Assembly: GCA_004335835.1 (NCBI GenBank)
Contig: RWJK01001657.1
Span: 34,322-98,321 of the forward strand
DNA: 64,000 nucleotides
DNA from: Scenedesmus sp. ARA3
Taxonomy: Eukaryota; Chlorophyta; Chlorophyceae; Sphaeropleales; Scenedesmaceae
Direction of reading: 5' to 3'
Of this stretch, positions 58,364 through 64,000 are shown piece after piece. Within the stretch, counting starts at the first letter, position 1; every line of letters begins with the position of its first letter. Under the pieces are notes generated by a model. The model did not search any database and was not told where the DNA came from. It worked only from the letters and a program-made list of their open reading frames with translations. Position numbers and translations under genes: made by a program.

Positions 58364-60009
58364 CAGTGTAGATTATGACGGCACTGGTAATGCAGCAGAC
58401 GGAGAAGAGGAAGATGTGTCACATGGCAGCGCCAGTCATCACACCCAGGAGCAGCAGGAATCTCCTAATGCTGCTGCAGCAGCTGCTGCTGCTGCTGCTG
58501 CTGCTGCTGCAGCAGCTGCTGCCACAGCCGTGGCCGCTGCCTTCACACGCATTAAACCTGTCAGCCAGGCAGTAGCAGCAGCAGCAGAGTCATCAGAGCT
58601 TCTTGGTGCCTCGGCCGATTCCACCCCTCTGGCAGCAGCAGCAGATGCAACAGCAGACACAGCAGCAGATACAGCAGCAGCAGCTGAGGCAGCAGCAGAT
58701 GCAGCAGCAGATGCAGCAGCAGCCGAGGCAGCAGCAGCCGCAGCAGCCGGGCTGTCGCTTGAAGTAGGCCAGCAGGGTGTGGCAGCGCCACAGCTGTGGC
58801 TGCTGCATTTGCAGGCAGCAGCAAGGTACCGCAGCCCGTTGCTGATCAGTGCGGCTGAACTTTGTGCAGGGTGCTTGCGTCAAGAGCCTGAAGCAGCAGC
58901 AGCAGCAGCGGATGCAGATGCGGATGCAGACTCAGCTGGTATTGAGCCGGAAACAGCTGCAAAAGCACCAGCACCAGCACCAGCAGCAGCAGCAGCAGCA
59001 GAGGCGGATGCAGAGGAGTCAATCTCAGCTGGGGTTGTAAGAAAAGCAGCAGCCGCAGCAGCAGCAGGTTCAGCAAGTGTTACCCTTGCTGCTACTGCTG
59101 GCGGTGGCGGTGGGGCCAGCAGCAGCAGCAGCAGCGCTGGCGCATGTGCTGGCGGGCTGGGCGTGTGTGAAGTTGCTGCTGCTGCTGATGTGACTGAGAA
59201 GGGGCTGTGCTTGTGCGAAGATGCCTTTCCAGGGACGCTCAGCATCCTGGAAGGTGAGCCTTTTTCGAGCAATGCAACTTGCTGGGATGTGGTTACACAT
59301 GCTTGCTATTGCTGCTGGTGTGACAGAGAAGAGGCGGTGCTTGTGTGAGACGCCTTTTCAGGCACCCCCAGCTTCCCCAAAGGTGATCACAAGCAATGCA
59401 ACTTGCTGGGATGTGGTTACACATGCTTGCTATTGCTGCTGGTGTGACAGAGAAGAGGCGGTGCTTGTGTGAGACGCCTTTTCAGGCACCCCCAGCTTCC
59501 TGGAAGGTGAGCCTTTTTCGAGCAATGCAACTTGCTGGGATGTGGTTACACATGCTTGCTATTGCTGCTGGTGTGACAGAGAAGAGGCGGTGCTTGTGTG
59601 AGACGCCTTTTCAGGCACCCCCAGCTTCCCCAAAGGTGATCACAAGCAATGCACAACAGTACTACTGTTGTAGTACATGCTGGGATGTGATGCGGCATGT
59701 TTGTGTGTGTTTCAGCAGGCACAAAGCACAGCACAAGCTGTTGCAGCAAGATTATGCTCACTGCATGACATGCTGTGTATACGCTGTGTTTTTCTGCTGC
59801 TGTGTGCCGGCGCTTGTCCCTCTGGAGGTAAAGCAGAGCAGCTGCTGCTGTCCCTGTACAAACAGCCGGATGCGCAGCAGCGGCAGCAGCGCCGCAGCAA
59901 GCGGCGCAAGCAGTGGCGGGGCACACAGCAGCGCAAGAGAGCGAAACGTACAGCAGCTGCAGCAGCTGGCCCTGTTGCAAGCCCTTGTAACAGCCCTTGT
60001 AGTGGTGAC

Positions 60010-60105
<96 letters not shown>

Positions 60106-60189
60106 GAGGATGCAGAGGAAGGCGACTGCTCAGATGATGATGCAGCTGACATTGATTTGGGTGGTGAGCATGAAGATGCCCCGAGCCCT

Positions 60190-60239
<50 letters not shown>

Positions 60240-61477
60240 TGGAGATGATGACGGCACAGCAGATCAAGCAGCAGCAGTAGATGATGAAGCAGCAGCAGAT
60301 GACATCGCAGCAGCAGAGGTCCAAACAGCAGATGAAGCTGCAGCGGATGAAGCAACAGCAGATGATGAAGAAGCAGAAGCGGCCGGAGCAGCAGGTGAAG
60401 TAGCAGATGATGAAGAAGCCGGTGAACAAGCAGCAGCAGCAGCAGCAGCAGCAACAGCGATAGATGAAACAGCAGCGGCAGGTGATGGAGCAGCAGATGA
60501 GGCAGCAGCGGATGAACGGGACACAGCAGCAGCGGCAGGTGATGAAGCAGGGCAGCAGGACAATGAACAAGGGCCTGAAGCTGAAGCAGAAGCAGCAGAT
60601 GTAGCAGCAGCAGCAGCAGCAACAGCAGATGGCAAAGCAGCACATGAACAAGGTGCAGCAGCAACAGCAACAGCAGCCTGTGAAGCAGGGCAGCAGTATG
60701 ATGGCCAGGGGAAGGAATCTGCCATGCATGAAGCAGGCAGTGCAGCTGCAGAGGTAGACTCAGCAACAGCAGTTGTTGATGACCCTGCTGCTGCTGCTGC
60801 TGCTGGTGACCTTCAGCATGCTGCAGCTGACACAGCGGACGCAGCAGCGGCAGCAGCACTAACAGCAACCTCAACAGCAGCAGCAGCAGCAGCAGCGCCT
60901 CAGCCAGTTCTTGTGCTGCTGAGTGCGCAGCCTGAGCCTGGCATGACCTGCATACCAATGCTTCAAAAAGCCCTTCATGAAGCTCCTCTGCCTGATGCAG
61001 CGGCAGCGGCAGCAGCAGCAGCAGGAGGCGCAGATGGCTTGGCCGCCGCAGCAGCAGAGGCTGCTGCAGCTGCTGCTGCCGCCTCCGGCGGTCAGGTGCT
61101 GTTTCTTGACCAAGCTGACCTGCATCAAATGCTGGCAGCAGCAGAAGAGCTTGGCTGTGCTGAAGCAGCAGCAGCAGCAGCAGCAGGCAGAGCAGGGGTG
61201 CTTGCAACCGCTGGCAGTGCTACTGTGCATCAACCAGATGCATATGGCGCAGCTGCTGCTGATGCCACTCAGCCTGACACGCCTGGAAACGTGGCAGCTG
61301 CTTCTCAGCAAACACCACCAGCAGCAGCAGCAGATGCTAGCCGCATTGGCACCGGTGGCAGCAGCGCACGGCCAAAGCGGGCAGCTGCCATTGCCGGCGT
61401 GGCTGCTGCTGCAGAGGCTGCTGGTGCTCCTCGGCACAAGCGCAGGCAGTCTGCCCAGCAACCACCTGAGGGCCTCA

Positions 61478-61526
<49 letters not shown>

Positions 61527-62835
61527 AGTGCAGGCCTGGCTGCAGCAGCTGCAGGCGGAGCACTTGGTTGATCATGAGCATGCTAGCGTGCATTGGGACG
61601 GCTTCAGGCTTGCTGTGATGGGCTCGCAGCTGGCCTACCTGGCGCGGGAGCTGCAGCTGCACGTGAGTTTGAATATTGCTATATTGTCGTTGGTGTTGGT
61701 GACACGTTATGTTTCCCCCTGGCATGAGAATGGCTTCAGGCTTGCTGTGATGGGCTCTCAGCTGGCCTACCCGGTGCGGGAGCTGCAGCTGCACGTGAGC
61801 TTGAATTCTGTCATTGCGTCGTTTTTACTTTGACGACAAAGTGTGTTGTAGGCTCTCAGCTGGCCTACCTGGCGCGGGAGCTGCAGCTGCACGTGAGTCT
61901 GAATGCTGCCATTATGTCATTGCTATCTTGACAAATTATGTGATGGGCTCGCAGCTGGCATGCCTGGTGCGGGAGCTGCAGCTGCATGTGGGCAAATTAT
62001 GTTATGGTGTCATAAGTATGTTAGTGACCACTATGTGGCTGCAGTGAGGCTTCAGGCTTGCTGTGATGGGCTCTCAGCTGGCCTACCTGGCGCGGGAGCT
62101 GCAGCTGCACGTGAGTTTGGATTCTGTCATTCTGTCATTTGTATGTTCTGACAACATATGTGATGGGCTCGCAGCTGGCCTACCTGGTTCAAGAGCTGCG
62201 GCTGCACATGAGGTTGAATTCTGTCATTCTGTCATTTTCATTTTGACAACAAAGTATGTGCTGGGCTCTCAGCCACTGCACGTGAGTTTTAATTGTGTCA
62301 CGTTGTTTTAACTATGTTTGTGACAAACTATGTATTGGGCTGAAAGCTGGCCCACCTGGCGCAGGAGCTGCAGCTGCACGTGAGTTTGATGCATAACTAG
62401 GAGAAACACTTTGGTGTGAGTTTGAACTTTGTTGTAGTATGATATTACCAGGGGGTATTTACATGCGGGTCCTGGCACCATCTCAGACTGTTTGAGCTGC
62501 AGCAGGCGACCAGAAAGTAAAGCGAGTGATCACCATATAACCCCTGCGCTGCTGCTGCTGCTGCTGCCATATTTGTTGCAGGTGCCTGCTGCGGTGGTGC
62601 TGGAGGCCATGGCTGCTTGATCACTCACACACCGCGCTCCTGCTGCTCCTGCTGCTGCTGCTGCTGCTGCCTCTTTATTGTTGCAGGTGCCGGCTGCTGT
62701 GGTGCTGGAGGCCATGGTTGCTTACGTGGCAGCAGCAGATGCCGTGGCAGCGCAGCATGTGGGGATCAGCGGGGGCTACCCTGCTAATTTGGATGGCATC
62801 ATCGCAGCACGGCGCTGGCCGACTGCGTTGAACAA
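55896..62835 (+). CDS. Giant Ala/Gln-rich protein of unknown function, 3' end not found
   Basis: Exons 55896-59253, 59828-61662 and 62687-62835 join in phase and encode about 1780 residues; the reading frame is still open at 62835 (phase 2). Most of it is Ala and Gln runs from CAG-type repeats. Ordered-looking islands are few: WQSPQEQVQQLTQRLQEMEDA (about residue 530), LQTDDFKAHLRQWRWQ, an acidic patch near EEDVSHGS, the basic RRSKRRKQWRGTQQRKR (about 1140, a likely nuclear signal), a long acidic DE/Ala region, then EVQAWLQQLQAEHLVDHEH and the C-terminal HWDGFRLAVMGSQLAYL and VPAAVVLEAMVAYVAAAD. A nuclear regulatory protein is a guess from composition. Met 55896 opens the frame. Exon junctions are multiply duplicated. 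Confidence 0.55.
59260..59660 (+). repeat. Tandem copies of exon 1 3' end in two alternating forms
   Basis: After the exon end at 59253 a unit of 124-129 bp, running from VTEKRRCLCETPFQ-type codons through a donor to GCAACTTGCTGGGATGTGGT, is repeated three times. Donor contexts alternate: GTGAGCCTTTTTCG, GTGATCACAAG, GTGAGCCTTTTTCG, GTGATCACAAG. A roughly 250-bp dimer has therefore been duplicated. Confidence 0.93.
60008..60103 (+). repeat. (CAG)n run in coding sequence
   Basis: An almost pure run of about 32 CAG codons encodes polyglutamine within exon 2 of the giant protein, closely followed at 60192-60238 by a run of GCA codons for polyalanine. Confidence 0.95.
61700..62385 (+). repeat. 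Downstream array of exon 2 3' end, about seven copies
   Basis: The segment encoding FRLAVMGSQLAYLARELQLH and its GTGAGTTTGAATTCTGTCAT intron start recurs after 61662, with copy ends near 61797, 61893, 61988, 62111, 62208, 62283 and 62380. Spacing is about 95-135 bp, and later copies are shortened. Confidence 0.92.
62575..62625 (+). repeat. Upstream copy of exon 3 5' end
   Basis: A (CTG)n run, TTGTTGCAG and codons for VPAAVVLEAMAA, then a stop, lie about 105 bp before intact exon 3 at 62687, which has the same (CTG)n and acceptor. Confidence 0.9.
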
Positions 62836-62879
62836 GTGAGCTGGCCTGATAGGTATTCATATTTGTTAGTGTTGGTGAC

Positions 62880-63830
62880 AATGGTGTGGTTTGAGGGCTT
62901 CAAAACGTCTTGTTCGGACCCGTAGTCACCGGCCGGGAAAGTCTGGATGACATAATCGCGGTGTGGGGAGAGAGAGGTCTGTTACAGGGGTGGGCAAGCT
63001 ACCACTCTAGATTGGCGTCAATTGCCCCACCTGCGCGCGAGAGAGAGGGGTTACACTGGTGTACTCACGCGGCATGCGCCACCACTAACACCTGAAAGGA
63101 CTTGAAGCTGCAAACAGCTCAGCTCGGGCTGTCGCTCAAATGAGGTCAACCCCATGAAAACATCTGTGTGTGAGAGCAACTTTGGTTATGCAAGCATAAC
63201 CGTTTCTCCCATCACCCGCAATTCTGGTGCAATCAAAATGGTTTGGTGTCTGAACATGAACGCACTGTTCTAAACAGTGTGAGTGACAGCACACTATACA
63301 TATTGCAGTACAGTACGGCAGGCTGAACTCAAGCCGCTGAATTGATTAGGCAAATCATGGCAAGGCAGCAGTCTGAAGGCAGGCTGTCTGTTGAGGGTCA
63401 GTCATGGCTGCATGTTGCAGCAGACGTGTAAGGACACCTGCGCGGAAGAGAGAGAGGGGTTACACCTGCGCGGAAGAAGAGGAAGAAGAAGAAGAGGGGG
63501 GTTACACGGTGTGCACAGGCAACTACGTTGCAACGAACACCCGAAAATCGCAGATGAATCAGCAAAACTGGCTGTCACTCGGGAGACTCACCCCAGAAAG
63601 TCTCTGTGTGTGTAACTTGACATATGGCCTTGCAGGCAAAGCCCTTCGCGGATAGATAGATAGAGGGGTTACACGGTGTGTTCATGCGGCATACGCCGCC
63701 ACAGACACCTGGTAAAATAGGAAGCTGCAAGCAGCTCAGCCCTTCGCGGCGCTCGCCGGCTGCGCTCAACAAGCGAGCATATATGGGTCCACACGCCGGG
63801 CTATGCAGCATACCCCCAAAGGTTCGTTTG
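62880..63830. repeat. Repeat-rich tail with GGGGTTACAC units
   Basis: Three related units begin GAGAGGGGTTACAC or similar and run to CTAACACCTG, GAACACCCG or GACACCTGG: about 63048-63124, 63463-63545 and 63660-63739. Units 1 and 3 also share GAAGCTGCAAACAGCTCAGC or a close variant. Each contains a short hairpin. No coding frame is convincing. Confidence 0.72.
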
Positions 63831-63928
63831 ACGACGGTGTCTGCTCATGGTCCGCCCCTTCAGGGTCTCCACCCTGCGGGCAAGCCGGCAAGTTCAGCAT
63901 CCTCCCAGACTGGGCCTTTTGCTACGAG

Positions 63929-63949
63929 ACCCAGGTTCGAATCCTGGGT
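63929..63949 (+). other. tRNA-like T arm / pol III B box
   Basis: ACCCAGG, the seven-base loop TTCGAAT, and CCTGGGT form a perfect stem. The stretch GGTTCGAATCC at 63934-63944 is a consensus internal B box. I could not find a matching acceptor stem, D arm or anticodon arm upstream, so a full tRNA is not claimed. A tRNA-derived short element or tRNA fragment is more likely. Confidence 0.45.
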
Positions 63950-64000
63950 TAACCACCTGTGTCTGGGCACAAACAGCACCTCAAATACGGACTCAGGGGG

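Noticed and set aside
59546..61207. 553-residue minus-strand open frame
   Set aside because: It is the poly-Leu antisense reading of the CAG/GCA runs in the giant plus-strand gene; no ordered segment stands out.
63840..63960. Complete tRNA gene
   Set aside because: The T arm is perfect but no 7-bp acceptor partner, D arm or anticodon arm could be matched within a normal tRNA length.

Overview
The window is nuclear DNA of a green alga, most likely a chlorophycean of the Scenedesmus/Tetradesmus kind. This rests on the dense CAG/CTG trinucleotide runs read as Gln, Ala, Ser or Leu, the very intron-rich genes with GTGAGY donors and TGCAG acceptors, a plant-type SET methyltransferase with an apparent transit peptide, a protist-type cGMP-dependent kinase and TTTAGGG-like stretches. 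The genus is inference. Nothing bacterial, and no CRISPR, IS or phage, is present.

Layout: (1) 744-8498 minus, an eight-exon RuBisCO-LSMT-like SET-domain methyltransferase. (2) 9263-12232 plus, a KANL3/TEX30-type alpha/beta-hydrolase-fold protein that has lost its catalytic Ser and His. (3) 13155-15659 plus, a coiled-coil, Gln/Ala-rich protein of unknown family. (4) 15.7-20.2 kb, a gene-poor stretch with minisatellites. (5) 20398-24518 plus, a six-exon, possibly plastid-targeted protein of unknown family, with a GC-palindrome insertion and a 78-bp inverted repeat in its introns. (6) 25550-32511 minus, a 17-exon C-terminal-motor kinesin-14. (7) 33588-34340 plus, a small GNAT acetyltransferase. 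(8) 36761-38187 minus, DENR/TMA22. (9) 39487-53149 plus, a 21-exon cGMP-dependent protein kinase with four cyclic-nucleotide domains and an acylatable N-terminus. (10) 55896 to beyond 62835 plus, a giant Ala/Gln-rich protein of unknown function whose 3' end was not found. (11) 62.9-64.0 kb, a repeat-rich tail with hairpins and a tRNA-like T arm. Kinesin/GNAT and DENR/PKG are head-to-head pairs sharing roughly 1.1 and 1.3 kb spacers.

For most genes the exon models were assembled by hand and the reading phase was checked across every junction. They give continuous proteins of 586 (SET), 485 (KANL3-like), 476 (unknown), 767 (kinesin), 146 (GNAT), 183 (DENR) and 1213 (PKG) residues.

The strongest unusual signal is a genome style rather than one gene. 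Exon-intron junctions in most of the large genes are tandemly duplicated outward. Copies of an exon's 5' end, with its acceptor, lie only upstream of the intact exon. Copies of its 3' end, with its donor, lie only downstream. Arrays reach about seven copies, and one keeps a constant 143-145 bp period. The introns are therefore full of decoy splice sites and partial exons. Many acceptors are also preceded by long (CTG)n runs.
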